NCBI GenBank assembly: GCA_027924645.1
Contig: BSBN01001017.1
Span: 5,668,501-5,732,500 of the forward strand
Length of the DNA stretch: 64,000 bases
Source of the DNA: Cunninghamia lanceolata
Taxonomy: Eukaryota; Streptophyta; Pinopsida; Cupressales; Cupressaceae
Reading direction: 5' to 3'
A model generated the notes under the pieces. The model searched no databases and was not told the origin of the DNA. It saw only the letters and a list, made by a program, of their open reading frames with translations. The position numbers and the translations under genes are program-made. Below, in pieces: positions 1 through 12,823 of the stretch; the first letter of the stretch is position 1, and the number at the start of each line of letters is the position of its first letter.

Positions 1-560
1 CTACTCATAGTTGAGACAAGCCTATGCAAAGCATGAGTCTGACAAATAGAGACTATTGAGCTTAAAAGCAAAGTGGTTACATAGAACTGAACAAGTCAAA
101 GAATTCCTGAGGTGTTCCAGGTATGATACCAATGCACCTCCTGACCTAATTTCGGTGTTTAACATGTTGAAGGATTTTCAGGATGTGGCTAGTTTCTAGT
201 TGAAATTTGATTCAGTTGTGAAAGAGAAGTTGCAGGGTTTTGAAAGGTTGGACACTAAGTGGTCACCTCCCTTCTTGGAGGGTGATGGAAAAATAAAAGA
301 CTTAGACAAGTGGAGAAATGAGTTGGTAGACACTTTTATCAATTAATTCCCACTTGCTATGATGCAATTGCAAGTGATCCAACTAAGCAAGTACTGAGCT
401 CATCATTGGAGAAACTGCTTTCTCTTGAAAGGGGTTTTAATGTATTTTTTAACCAAGTAAAAAGTATCTTGGATGCTAGGTATGTCAGCCATAATGGCAA
501 GATTGCAGAAATACTTTCATTCCCTTGGCTCTCAGACGGGACATACGGTGAGTGGAAGGA
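1..560 (+). pseudogene. Unidentified relic ORF, broken
   Basis: Around 60-350 one frame reads as protein-like text (for example EQVKEFLRCSRYDTNAPPDL followed by a Lys/Glu-rich stretch), but it is interrupted by TAG at about 198 and TAA at about 343. The downstream part to about 560 reads better in another frame, so there is at least one frameshift. I do not recognise the family. Position beside other decayed elements suggests a transposon relic, which is inference only. Confidence 0.25.
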
Positions 561-2447
561 TAGATATGGATCTAACGATTGACAAGCTTTTGTTCTCTGT
601 ATCTGTTTTGATGATTATTGTACTATTCATTTATTGAATATATTTGATCTGAGATGACTTTTGTTGACATTAGAACAAAAAGAATTACTCTCTCTTTTTA
701 TAGTATTTATTATTAGTTAAAAGTTTAAAATTTATTGTATATAAAATTGGTCAGATCTTACACATCAATTTACAAATATTGTGCTCCTATTAATTCAAAA
801 TTGGTCACATGTGTCATGGATTGCATACGACGTATGACTACATGGAACATAGCTTGGAAACACTATTAAGTATTATGTATATACTTATTACTTACGTCAA
901 ATCAAGCACAAATATTTGCCTGCAGATTAAATTCACTTGAAAAGATATATCAAATCACTTAAATATTGGCACGCTTGGAAAGATATCCGAACGCTTCAAA
1001 GCCTAGTGCCATTAATGAAGCCTGGTTCTATTTAATGGAGCACAACAATGCCTCATAGTCATACCAAAGTTTGAAGCTAGCTTGCTGCTTAACAAAGAAA
1101 ATGGATACGCCAATTTGCCTTATAACACTACGAAGGCAAATTGCTTTCTTGGGTTACATAACAGACTCGAGGCTTAGAGCTATAACGAAGCCTCACAGAA
1201 ATGTTCGTTTGCACTTCCTGGAGTTGGAAGCCATTAAAATGGTTCTTGGGAGGGACTTTTTAATAGATAGTAACAGATACTATGTGAATTTTGACATAGC
1301 CTCTTGGTTCTTGGAGTCATTGCTAGACCTTGGAGGTGTGAAGGTGGAAATTCTCAAACTATTGTAAGAAATTTTCAAGGCAGATTTTTTGGGCAATGAT
1401 TTTGAGGTAGTTGTTGGCTCAGAGATGGGTGTGGGGATTCTATGGTCTTTTGACCTACCAATGGTGTTACTTGGGGGAGAGATGGTTTTGGGGATTCAGC
1501 GGCTTCCCTTTCTACTGAACATGACAGCTGGTGCTCTCACCCGCCACCGTCACTGGGCCACCATCGGTCTAAATTTTTTAAGGTGCTTTCAAGCTCTCAT
1601 CATGGAGCCCAATGCGGAATAGGTGTTGCGCTTCGCAGACCTAGTGGAAATAGGAGATTTTTATGGTTTCCCTTAGCCAGTGGCCCAGTGTTGTGAACTT
1701 TTGATTTTTTCTATGTAATTTTGATGTAATATATTATATTATCATGGGAAAGAATATGTATGGGAATTTTTTGTAACATAATGATATGCCAGGGGCGTAG
1801 CTATCCCCCATCTATAACAATTTTTTGAATTAATATCAATGAATGAATGAATGAAAGTTGATGTCCACCAAGCCAAAAACTGTGAATAATTTTTTTATTA
1901 ATATTAAATAGAATGTAATTAAATGATAAGTGTGACTGTAATTAAATGAAAAAAGAAATGCAGATTATGTTTATTGTTTATATCATAAAATACTCGACCG
2001 TTCGATGAACATTTGATGGATGGTTGTAGTTGCATTCCGGAATGAAATGCACAGAACACTAGGCTTGCGAACTTAAATCTCTGGAATCACCCTAAACCGT
2101 TAGATTTACAAAGATCAATGGTTTAGAGATTGTTGTGAGTTGTCAATGTAGGACAACTGTCAGACATGTACTAATAGCGCTAAGCATAGTTCGAAAGCCA
2201 CATTGACTTGACGTTTCATTCACTAAACAATTCACTTTATAAAAAAGCAAACTTTCTAGTTTCTACTTTTTATTGCTAAGTGATTTTATTTTTAAGTGAG
2301 AGTTGAGAGGGTCAGCACACAGGGTGTCGAGCATATTTCATATTGCTCGTTGTAGTGCACAGGGAGATTTTAGATTGTTCATTGCAGTGCCATTTCCAAC
2401 AAAGTCGGTAAGACAAAACATAGAATCCCTAGGTTACGTTTCATCAT
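561..2447. other. AT-rich stretch, no supported gene
   Basis: No recognisable domain, RNA gene or repeat array. Two short open frames (98 codons from 1071 and 77 codons from 1389, plus strand) have no family resemblance that I can see and no supporting context, so I do not call them genes. A short GAAT-type microsatellite (gaatgaatgaatga) lies near 1841. Confidence 0.5.
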
Positions 2448-2505
2448 TTCTTAAAATCTTATTTTGTCAAACTTTTTTCTTAAAATCTTATTTTGTCAAA
2501 CTTTG
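2448..2505. repeat. 29-bp tandem duplication
   Basis: The segment beginning TTCTTAAAATCTTATTTTGT occurs twice in direct succession, starting at 2448 and 2477, with near-perfect identity. It lies just upstream of the ATG at 2551 of the broken G-patch gene, so it would fall in its leader. Confidence 0.85.
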
Positions 2506-2550
2506 TGTTTAGGGTTGAGTGACTTAAGAAAAATTTCACACTGTATAAGT

Positions 2551-5500
2551 ATGTCTACCACCACTAGCAGACCAGACAAAGTTTTTGGGAAAGGCAGAGA
2601 AAGTACAGATAAAAAAATAGATTATTCTAAATTGCTTAAAACCTCAGGTTTGACTAATGAATACCATGATATTTATGATCCTAACATGTATGGTAGATTT
2701 ACCTTAGAACTCATATTTTCATGTTAGAATAAATTTGCCAAAAAAAAGAAAGTTGATAGTATCAATGCACCATGGGTAACTGGATTAGGGCACATGATGT
2801 TACATGAGGTTTTCCCTTGCCCAGAATTTATCATGGTCTATGCCCACAATTATGATGGTAACAAAAGAGCAATTGTAAATAAGGATACCAAAGAAGAAAT
2901 TTTATCCATTAATGCAGAAAAAATTAGAAAAGTGTTGGGGTTTGCAACTCAAGAATTTGGAGACGTCCACATTGACCTAGAAAAGATTGCTAGTGATTAT
3001 GAAGCAGCGGATGAAAGGAGCAAAAATTTCTTTCCTAGATAAAATAGTTGAAGAAAAAAATATCTTGAAAGATAACGATAAGCCTCCTTATCCTTTGAAA
3101 ATTTTTAAATCATGGGCTCATGATACTATTTCCATGCGAGCATTTTGCCTCGGATTGGATAGCAATTGAGAAGTGGATCAAGCCTCCTTTAAATGGTATA
3201 TAATATCCATTATGGTAATGGTGTACATGTCAAATATAAATTTATTGAGAACATTGTAGAATCCATGCATAAACAATTTTTAATGATGAAAGGAGGTTCC
3301 ACCAAGACATTTAGGTTCACAACCTACTTGTGCTATTTTTTTCTATTCAAATTTAATGGAATGTTTCAAAACAACAAGCTTCAGATTCAGCCCTATAGCA
3401 ATGATGAGGAAAATAAAATGGTTCCAATATATGATTGGACCACTAAGATAAGGATGCATGATTCTCGAAGGAACTACAATCATTTTATAGACTACTTTTT
3501 GGCTCCATTGCATCAAGCAATTACAAATAGTCCAATGCCTAGATTGCTTATATCATGTAGAGATTTCATTCAACTAGGAAAATAAATACAATTAGCTGAT
3601 TGGTACTTATTGGAAGAATATATTGTGCTAAGATTTTATGGATCAAAAGTAGAGCCATACAAACTTCCAATACATGTGACAGAAAGGGTTTTTGCATTGG
3701 AATATGTAAGGCAGATGCAGAGTACCGATGAACTACACTTTGCCAGTCAGCAAAAGAAGACCTTATTTCCTTCTTTACCTTTTTCATGTGGAGGGTTCAC
3801 ATTTGAGAGAAAAGCATTTAAGGTGGCACAAGATCTTTTGAAAATTCCTAATTTTGATGTTGTCTGTCACTGGCAGTATGATCCATGTGACACCATTAAA
3901 ATAATGATTGTGGCCAATAGGAATGTTGCAAGTAGAACTCAACATCAAAGTAAACCCTTGCCTGAAAACTTGAAAAATAAGGATTCCTGGGATGAGGTCA
4001 AAATTGCAATGGAGATAACTGTTGCTAAGAAAGGTATTTCTTTTGAACAGTTGTCAGCAGAAATTATGGCATTGCACCAGGTCCAAATTATAGGAGCACT
4101 AGCAGAAATGAAATCAGGAGATACAACATTTTTTATGGAAAAAGTGATAAACCATCTATTAGAGAAAAAATGCCAGATTTCCTAGATGATTCTGTTACAA
4201 AAAAATCTTGGACACAATCAAAAATTTCTGCATTTTGGTCTATGAGGAAGGATCTAGGTGAACTGAGAACTGATGTAGACTATGGAGAAATCAATGAAGA
4301 TGAAGAGTTTAGCAAATTGTGGAATATATAGCATCCCAATGAATGTGAAGATGAAGAAACTAAAAGTGATAGAGATGATGAACCTGATGATTATAGGGAT
4401 GAACAAAGCATTTACAAACCTGGTTTAAGTCAGGACACAAAAAAATCATATAATTTAAGAGCAGTCATAGCTGAAAAGTTGGGTTATCGAGGTGGTGGTT
4501 TAGGGTCCCAAGGACAAGGCATTTGGAAACCAATAGATGTAGTCACCACTACCAGAAAACCATTTGATAAACGAGGCTTTGGAGTTGAATCAACTGATAA
4601 AATACACCAAGATCATACAAGTAGAACTGAAAGAATTGATTTTGTTATAGATTCAAATCCTAATCCTCATGGTCATATGTAATCGCAACTTGGACATGCC
4701 CATGGTGGAGAGCCTAGTGCAACTAGCACTGCCACTGGTGGAAAACTTAGTCAACATGTGCTACAACAAGTTACACATAAGAGGACACCAATACAAGATA
4801 CCACACAAACACTCAGTGATCAAGGGACACAGAAGAGACAAAGGATTATGACAGGTCCAAGTCCAACTACCAGTTCCACTACAAATGAATTATTTCCAGG
4901 CACTCCCCTAGTTAGTGTGGCTATAACAAAAATTGCAAGTACTCCTATTCCTTCACCATTCAAGCATTCCCTTATTCCTGCGTCCCCGAGTTTTGATTAT
5001 ATTCAAGAGTTTAAAAAGAAATCAAAATTGTATAAAAAGGATAAGAAGCAACTGATGGAGAGTGTGTCTGCTGTAACTTTAGATCCTACAACAATAATGA
5101 TATTACCCACATTGGACACAAATATAGAAATCATGGAGTACACAATTATTGTTCCCACAGTTCAAAATAAACTAGAAAATTAGATGGATCGATCTGAATT
5201 TCAGTTGAGCATTTTGCAATTTGATTTTTCTGGATTAAAAAATACTGACAAAATTAATATTAAAGAAGATCAATGAATTGGTGTACACATCATTGCTAAA
5301 GCATGATAGAGAGAAAAAAAAGTTGTAGAATCAAATAGAAAAATTATAGGCAGATTTAGCAAATGAGAAAGAAAAGAGGAAAGTAGTAGATAACAAGAGA
5401 AATGAATTAGAAAAAACAATAAAAAAATCTGCCTCTACATCAACAAGTAAAGAGGATAAACAAACAGAGGTGGAATTGAATGGACTAAAGCAAGAGTTAG

Positions 5501-6240
5501 ATGAGATCAAAAAGAAATATAAAGAAATATAATGAGGAAAAATCCACTTCAGAAAAATTAAGACAAAGCATTGAGAAAGAAAATGAACAATGGGAACAAA
5601 AATTGGAGAAAGAGAGGCAAAAAAATGAAACATTGGCCGCAAAGCTTATGGAAACAAAAAATGAAATAAAATCTTGTCAAAAAAAGTTAACTGAATTTTG
5701 TAGACAAACAATCAGACACATGAAACAAAAGATCTGGGAAGAAATAATGCAGAGGTTTGATCAATTGTGTGAATTCTTTCAATTCATTGATGCCATGAGA
5801 CTACATCTTAATAAGCTAAGTAAATATTTAATGGACAACACAAATCTGCAACTACAGGCAGAAGAGAAATCTGCAAATCAAGTTCTAGAAATAGTCTACA
5901 AAACCAGTGACAATGAATTGATATCAAAAGGCATTACTAATCAGATTGAAGCCACAATGAAGGTGACATCTATCACTAAAAAGTGTTCAAGAATGAGTGA
6001 AACAATAGAATTTGTGATTGAGGTTGCAACAAAGATTAAGGAGGATGAAAAGGTAAGGAACTTGACAAAGCTTGGTTTGCCACAGGGTTTTGACACAAAT
6101 GACTGATTCATTGGAAAAGATAATTTTAGAAAGAAGATGGAGGATGCAAGGAAGATTGATTTGGACCAGTTTCCTAGGAACCTAGATGAGGCAAACTTTT
6201 TAGATTTCATCAAACAATTGATACTCTTGAATGTATCTTT
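2551..6240 (+). pseudogene. Retroelement-type ORF with G-patch motif and coiled coil, broken
   Basis: A long gene-like stretch reads from ATG 2551 through several frames. Segments include 2551-3042, 3193-3585, 3610-4185, about 4180-5180 and 5501-6106, separated by stops (TAG 2725, TAA 3583) and frameshifts (near 3020 and 4180). The middle part resembles in layout the ORF2 of elements A and B: a block with a ...KTFRFTTYLCYFFLFKFNG... helix matches ORF2's ...NSFKYGTLILCLFFYFMNE.... At 4452-4590 the text NLRAVIAEKLGYRGGGLGSQ followed by GQGIWKP and KRGFG looks like a G-patch, a glycine-rich motif that usually binds RNA helicases or RNA. Residues from about 5280 to 6100 are Lys/Glu-rich and should form a coiled coil. 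No LTR, reverse transcriptase or integrase was found nearby. It is probably a relic of a non-autonomous element; the homology to ORF2 is by eye. Confidence 0.5.
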
Positions 6241-7049
6241 TGCTTAAACATTCAAGTCAGACCTAGGATCCAAATTGAAATTCGATCATACATTGTTAAA
6301 AAAATTCAAGTCAGACAACATCAGCTAGAAGAAATGACAATTCCACCACCTGGAGAGTGGAATATGCTAAAAAATCTATTAGAATGATTTGATATTGATA
6401 TTGATATTATGTGTTTCCAAGTTCCAACTCAGCTCTGCGTAGAGTTGTCTTTGAGCAAGATTTTACATTGCCTCTATGTACTCCTTCATTTGAAAATCAA
6501 TAGAAAATTCAAATTCAGTATAAATAAGATATTATATGGACATGTATGTTGGATATTCAATTATCTATATTATTTATTTTATCAATTGAAAATAAACCCT
6601 GGTTTTAACTACTAAATACACATTCAATGATTGTTGATGTTAATATGTTAAGCTAATTTTATTTACCATATCAAATCAAAAACCAAAATTCTACTTTACT
6701 ACAAATTTTATGTTTTATGCACAAATCAACTTTAGCAAAGAAATATTAAGCATTGAGTTGAATGATGAATCACTGAGTACATGTAAAACTTATCAATATG
6801 ACACAATTAAACTATGAAATAATTAATAATATGTTAATGTATTCAATTTGATTCACAATTTCAAGGAATACAATATAAAATATCATCAACAACAGTTTGG
6901 AATATAATTCATGAAATGCAGTATAAATACTTAAAAACTGTTAATTCACTTCCATTTCCGAAATTGAGTCAGGGTCCTCAAACTGACGTTCAGATAAAGA
7001 AAAAGATTCGTCTTGATTCTGAGTCTTGTCTTCATTTTCTTGGTCTTCA
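6241..7049. other. AT-rich stretch, no supported gene
   Basis: A few in-frame words continue the preceding relic to about 6390, then the sequence becomes AT-rich with no recognisable coding, RNA or repeat structure up to the hAT relic on the other strand. Confidence 0.5.
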
Positions 7050-8894
7050 TTCTAAGTCCCAAAGTCAAATTCATCAGTCATTGTGTCATTATCATTTGTC
7101 CCACCACTACCAGCGTTTGAACTTGAAGTGTTGCACAACCCTCTTCTTTCACATATGGACTTCCAGATTGTAAGTGCCCTTTCATAAGGAAATTTTTTGA
7201 CATTATACGCACCTCCTAACACCCTCAAGCAATTTTCCAAATTCTTGTCTTGTTTGTTTCTTATCTTTGATTTCAAAAACCCCAATGCACTAAAAACTCT
7301 CATCTTCCACTAAACCCAATATCATTATTTGACATAAATCAGCAAGTTTGAAATATTCTGATATCAAATCACGCAATATTTCACTCTGACCCAAGTTTTT
7401 CTAGGCCTTTGTTATTGATCCTACTTCGAAGGGATTCTCCATGGCATTAAATTGGTCTATCATACTTCTTGCAAATTGACTACATTGCCCTTTAAGCTTA
7501 TTTCCATCTATAATTCCTTCTATTTTCTGTCCATTGCATTCTACAATTTTTGAAAATTATGCGGTCAAGGTAGTTACTTTTTTATGAAAAATGCTTGGGC
7601 TATCTCGGTGTCTTTGAACCCAAAATTGAGGATACACAATAGCTATGGCATCAAGTATTTCATCTCAAGGGAATCGATTATAAATCTTTGTTGAAAGATT
7701 GCTTGCAATTTCCTTCAAATTACTACTAACAGATTCAACAATGCCATCAAAATCATCCTTTCTAACAGGTACTTCTCTGATAGAGTGCTTGACTATCTTA
7801 CAATGGTGCATTGGTATCTCAAATCCACATACAAAGACACATAACTCCCTGCTTGCATTAAACTGTAAATAATTTTTAGGATGATTCAAATCTCTAATTA
7901 TCTGCCACCTATAAAAACTTGGGCTTTGAGTTGTTAGATCTAGATATAGATTATTGAGGGCCATGCATGTCATTCTACATTGTTTGGTGTACTCATAGAT
8001 ATACATAGTTATGTCTTGGGCTTTCTTCACAAGATTGTTCATTTCATCCAGCATGGGGTGAAGACTAGCTAAAGTTAAGAGTGTCTCTATATCACTTAAC
8101 CTATGTAAGAGGTCAGGAGCTTTGTCTACTGTGTTGTGATGCTCGTACATTGTTCCAATCAAGGATGGATATTCTGAAAGAACTCGTTGTGTTGGTCCAT
8201 ACAAGGAGATCCATCTGGTATCAACATCCTTAAGAAGCTTGTTTCTTGCTGTTATTCCCTCAGTAAAATTTTGAAATTCTACAAAATGTTTGGGACTTCG
8301 GCAAAAGTATGCATGGAGCTCGTGGACTAGATTTTCAACTTTTGATACTGTAGAAAACTTGCTTATAATTTTAAATGCTAAATTCATTATGTGGGCCATG
8401 CAGTGAATGACAAGCATGTATGGTGCACAAGTAGTTTGCAATTTTGTGCAAAGACTAGTCCTCTGACCTTGCATTACTGCAGCTCCATCAACTCCTACGC
8501 ACACCAACTTTTTGGCAATTGTCAATTCATCCATACCTACAATTTCATTCAAATACTTTTTAACTGGTTCAAATAGATTTTGTGATGTTGAACTATCCTT
8601 CATTTTATGAATACAGAGTAGATGAGCTCAGCGGACATGTTCTTTTACAGTATACACATGCATACAGACCCAAGAAGTATTATCTACCACAGTAACTTCA
8701 TCTAAAGATAATGCAATGAAGTTTGACTCTTTTACATTCTCCTTTAAATCTTGCTTTTCCACCACAGCGAGACAGTTTGCCCATTCCCATCTAGTGTTTA
8801 TTGACCAATGTGTGCTAGGATAGTGAGGAACACCCAAAAAAGATAATAAATTACTATACTCTGGGTAATCTGTCATAGGACACCTTCTGGACAA
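7050..8894 (-). pseudogene. hAT-superfamily transposase relic
   Basis: Read on the minus strand from 8894, the frame runs SLDEVTVVDNTSWVCMHVYT, meets an in-frame TGA at about 8626, and continues unshifted to 7665 with GVDGAAVMQGQRTSLCTKL and HCMAHIMNLAFKIIS. That order (SLDE, then the VDGA block, then HC.AH..NL) is the core of hAT-type transposases of the DUF4371/ZMYM-like group. Stops follow at about 7664, 7556 and 7408. The C-terminal piece at 7303-7052 has RVFSALGFLKSKIRNKQDKN, which matches the hAT dimerisation segment. The N-terminal zinc finger is missing and the right end abuts a chromovirus fragment. No terminal repeats were recognised. It would have encoded the cut-and-paste enzyme but is now non-functional. 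Confidence 0.75.
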
Positions 8895-8912
8895 AATATG
8901 AAAAAGAACTCA

Positions 8913-11025
8913 TTCAGAGGAAGGTCTTAAGATGGACCCAGAGAAGGTGAGGGCTATCATTGAATGGCCTACGCCGAGGAGTGTCACAGAGGTAAGATCT
9001 TTTCATGGTTTGGCTAGTTTTTATAGAAAGCTTATTAGGAAATTTAGTAGCATTTGTGCACCCCTAACTGAGACAATGAGAGGGGATAGAAAAGAGTTTA
9101 GATGGACTAAAGGAGCAGACAAGAGCTTTGATACATTGAAGCAAAAAGTAGTAGAACAACCTATTTTGGCACTTCCAGATTTCAATAAGGTGTTTTAGGT
9201 AGATTGTGATGCTAGTGGTAGTGGTATAGGAGTTGTTTTGAGTCAAGAAGGTAAGCCCATTGCCTATTTTAGTGAGAAGCTTAATGATGCCAAGAAAAAG
9301 TATTATGTTTATGATCATGAGTTTTATGCAATAGTTCAGTCTTTGAAGAAATGGAGACATTATTTGTTGCCAAAGGAGTTTGTTTTATATATTGATCATC
9401 AGGGTTTGCAATATTTTAATAGTTAAGGAAAGTTGAACCAAAGGCATTTAAAATGGGTTGAGTTTTTGTAGAGCTATACTTTTGTTTTGAAGCACGGGAG
9501 TGGGAAGTCCAACAGAGTTGTAGATGCCTTGAGCAGAAGGCAAAATTTGTTGATAGAGATGAAGATAGAGGTTGTTGGGTTCGATGAGCTCAAAAGTTTG
9601 TATCCTGAAGATCCAGATTTTGCAGAGGCCTGGAAAGCTTGTTTGGAACCTGTTACTTTGGATAGGACAAAATGGTTGGATTTCATTATCCAAGATGGCA
9701 TGTTGTTTAGAGGAAGCCAGTTGTGCATTCCAAGGAGTTCCATGAGAGAGAACCTGATTAAGGAGAAGCATAGTGGGAGATTGGCTAGGCACTTTGGTCG
9801 AGATAAGACCATTGTTATTGTTGGTAAAAATTATTATTGGCCACAGTTACAATAGGATGTGAGGAAATTTGTGCAGAGTTGTAGAGTGTGTCAAATGGCA
9901 AAAGGAACCAGTCAGAATACAGGGCTATATCAGCCATTACCTGTACCAGAGAAGCCATGGGATGATATCAGGATGGATTTTGTTCTTGGTTTACCAAGGA
10001 CACAGAGAGGACATGATTCTATTTTTGTGGTGGTGGACAGATTCTTGAAGATGGCACATTTTATTCCTTGTAAGAAGACTAATGATGCTATTCATATTGC
10101 AGAGTTAATTGTTTAGGGAAGTGGTGAGACTACATGGTCTACCAAAGAGCATAGTTTCAAACTGAGATACCAAGTTTGTTGGTTATTTCTAGAGGACATT
10201 GTGGAAGAAGTTGAAGACAGACTTGAAGTTCAGTTCTACACACCATCCATAGATTGGTGGACAGACTGAAGTGGTGAATAGGAGTTTGGGTAACCTGTTA
10301 TGATGCTTAGTAGGAGATAAGCCCAAGGGATGGGATATGATTTTAACATAGGTAGAATTTGCTTACAATAATTATGTCAATAGGAGTAATGATAAATCAC
10401 CATTCCAGATTGTATATGGCAATAGCCCGAGAAATGCTTCTGAGTTAAGGAAGCTGGACAAAGGAGAAAAGACAAGTGCTGAAGCTGAAGACTTTGCAGA
10501 ACATCTAAAAAATTTACGTGAAGAGGTGAAAAATCACATTAATAAGATGAATATTTAGACAAGGCTAAGGCAGATCAAAAGAGGAGGAATAAGGAGTTCT
10601 AGGTAGGAGATGAAGTCATGGTTCACTTGAGAAAAGAAAGGTTCACGATTGGAACATACAATAAGTTGAAAATAAAGAAATTTGGACCATGCAGAATCTT
10701 GAAGAAGCATGATTTAGGAAATGCATATGAGGTAGAGCTACCGAGTGGGATTAATATTTTCCCTATTTTCAACATTGCTGATTTATCAGAATATCATGAA
10801 GGTGGAACAGAGGATGGACCAACAAAAGCGCAGTGGAGTATTCCGGCATCTACTTCAATGGAGGAGATAGAAGAGATCTTGGATAGCCATGTGGGAAGAA
10901 GTACTCAGAACAAGCAATATGAAGAATATCTGGTAAAATAGAAAAGAAGGCCTGTTGAAGATTCTTCTTGGTTGTCTAAGGCAGAGGTTGACCATTTGGG
11001 TTTTCCTCACACAAACATCTGATAC
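8913..11025 (+). pseudogene. Chromovirus (Ty3/gypsy) pol 3' part: RT end, RNase H, integrase, chromodomain
   Basis: The frame starts abruptly inside the reverse transcriptase thumb (DPEKVRAIIEWPTPRSVTEV). It passes through RNase H ([18 protein letters not shown] near 9199; DALSRR near 9525), the integrase zinc finger (HSGRLARHF near 9769, CRVCQMAKG near 9882) and core (MDFVLGLP near 9974). After a one-base frameshift near 10,110 it ends in a chromodomain-like tail (EEILDSHVGR at 10,865 and EEYLVK then RRPVEDSSWLS to 11,000). Gag, protease and the RT palm with YxDD are absent. In-frame stops are mostly TAG (9196, about 9469, 9853, 10,939), with a TAA at 9424; the last TAG sits where chromodomains normally have Trp. 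Chromodomains target such elements to heterochromatin. This is a dead, 5'-truncated copy. Confidence 0.85.
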
Positions 11026-11060
11026 ATGACAAGGTCACTTCTCAAATTACCTTGGGTGTC

Positions 11061-11937
11061 TGATGCAAGAGCATCCAGTGGTGTAAGGGCAATCTTGCAT
11101 CACCCAAAAAGAAGTTAATTCAAAATCATTATAGTTGTTTTCATTTCTTTCCATAATTAGTGTTTTTGGTTCCATAATATCTAGAATAATGATGTAGGAC
11201 TTTTAGTTTTTCCAAAACTGCTAAAAATAGTGACCTACCTATTTTGGAAAGTGTACCTACCATTTTAGGAAAGTTTGCATTTGGGCACGGAATGAAGCAA
11301 AAACTTACAGAAAGTTACATAATGGAAATATAAGACCTTTGGTGAAGGAATCAGGTAAAGATCATTTGTGAGTTGAAAGATATTAAAGATTTTGTTTTCC
11401 AAAAAGCCCCTAAAAATTTTTGGAATGAGATATGAGGCACTAAAACATCCCATAATGTCCCAAAAAGTTGACAAAAATTTGTTTACAAATTTTCGGCATG
11501 ATAGTTCACATCGCGAGCTTTTCGGTGCTTAAAATGGTTTGTCAATCAGACACCTCGATCCAAAGTTATTCTTTCCAAAAGTTGACCTACTTTTGGAGGG
11601 AGTTGTAAATTTCAAAATTTAACTGGAGGCCACCAAAAAGTGTTATTTATGGTTATTTTGGGAACCCTGGGTGGTAGTAGAGTTAAGGGGGCAAGTGTAG
11701 AGTCAAGAATAGGTGGGAAAACAAAAACCCTAGCTGATTTGGGGTTACAGAAGGCTGAAGGTTCTAGAGTCTTGAGGTTGGGAAAGTTGTAATGTGTTGT
11801 AGCTAGTAGGGGATTCATCCTTTGATTGTAATTGAGCTTCTGGAATGTAATGAGTTGCCCATATCAATAAAAGAAAATTATATTTTTTGTGTTCAATTTT
11901 TTTATGTTGTGTGTTTTGTGATTAACCCCCTTCATCA
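11061..11937 (+). repeat. Probable 3' LTR of the truncated chromovirus
   Basis: The segment starts TGATGCAAGAGCATCC and ends CCCCCTTCATCA, an inverted TGATG...CATCA pair as expected of LTR ends. It begins about 35 bp after the chromodomain frame and contains AATAAAAG near 11,866 that could act as a polyadenylation signal. There is no partner LTR in the window, because the element's left part is gone. A clear polypurine tract before 11,061 was not seen, so the left boundary is less sure. Confidence 0.55.
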
Positions 11938-12596
11938 AATAGATAGTTGCCACTATGGGCTTCTACAATCACATACTTCTAACAATGGAAACACCACTTC
12001 TAGACATGCTACAAGTGACCACATAATGATTTATAGTACAATATACTTTAGAATTTTATCATAGACATGTCGCATGGGCTACACATTGACTCAAATACAA
12101 GTACATTTAATTCTTATCACTAGAAAACATTTCTACATGCCACATTGGATACTTTTAAATGGTATCGTGCATCATACTACTAGTAACCACATTGTCACTC
12201 AAATTTCACTCCCTCATTGCTAAACTTACCTTATATGCCTGAGCTACCCCATCCCAATCTTCTCTTCTTTCTTTCAGCCAATTCAAAACCCTCTATTTAT
12301 ATCATCCTCAAACTTCCCACATGATTTGTTTCAGTATTAAGATGGCGCAAAGCCCAAAACTACATGAAATGTGTTGCCAACCAGAAATAACAAACTAACA
12401 AATTACAACAGTGAAATGGTAGGGAATATACATGTGGTACACCATAAACCTTCACAATAGTTAAATTAAACACTTCCCAAATATTCATCTTTGGTACAAA
12501 CCCAAGATAAACCTTCCTCAAATAGAAACAACTCTAATTAAACATAGTATCAATCTATGAACACTTCATCCAAATAACCAACCTCCACTTATCTAA
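11938..12596. other. No supported gene
   Basis: AT-rich sequence without a recognisable coding frame, repeat array or RNA gene. It ends in TAA (12,594-12,596), the candidate left target-site duplication of the composite transposon. Confidence 0.5.
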
Positions 12597-12645
12597 GGGT
12601 AAGTGCAAAAAGTTGGGGGGCCAAAAAGTGGCCAATTTTTTTTTC
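12597..12645 (+). repeat. Left terminal inverted repeat of the composite unit
   Basis: It begins GGGTAAGTGCAAAAAGTTGG and runs through GGGGCCAAAAAGTGGCCA into a poly-T stretch. The first 32 bases match the complement of the right terminus with about three differences. The right copy then carries an extra 8 bases before the shared TGGCCA. Confidence 0.7.
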
Positions 12646-12660
12646 AAAAAAATTTAATAC

Positions 12661-12678
12661 ATAACATGAGCGCATTAT
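12661..12678. repeat. Subterminal palindrome-like site (left)
   Basis: ATAACATGAGCGCATTAT is an imperfect version of the perfect palindrome ATAATGCG-AG-CGCATTAT found near the right end (55,980-55,997). Repeated subterminal sites commonly bind transposases; that role here is inference. Confidence 0.45.
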
Positions 12679-12823
12679 AACTAACTATAAATAAAAAAAG
12701 ATTATTTGTGCTCATTTCATTTCTTTGTTTTCCTCTACACTTGTTGCCTGCGAACCCTAAGAAGCGCCCTCGTGTTTTGGAAAAGTCGATTCAACACCAA
12801 AATCTTCTTGATTCATCACCAAA

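Noticed and set aside
1071..1622. Two ORFs of 98 and 77 codons
   Set aside because: No recognisable domain, no splice or promoter context, and composition like that of the surrounding non-coding DNA.
9448..9812. Minus-strand ORFs of 112-114 codons
   Set aside because: They overlap the clear chromovirus RNase H/integrase frame on the plus strand.
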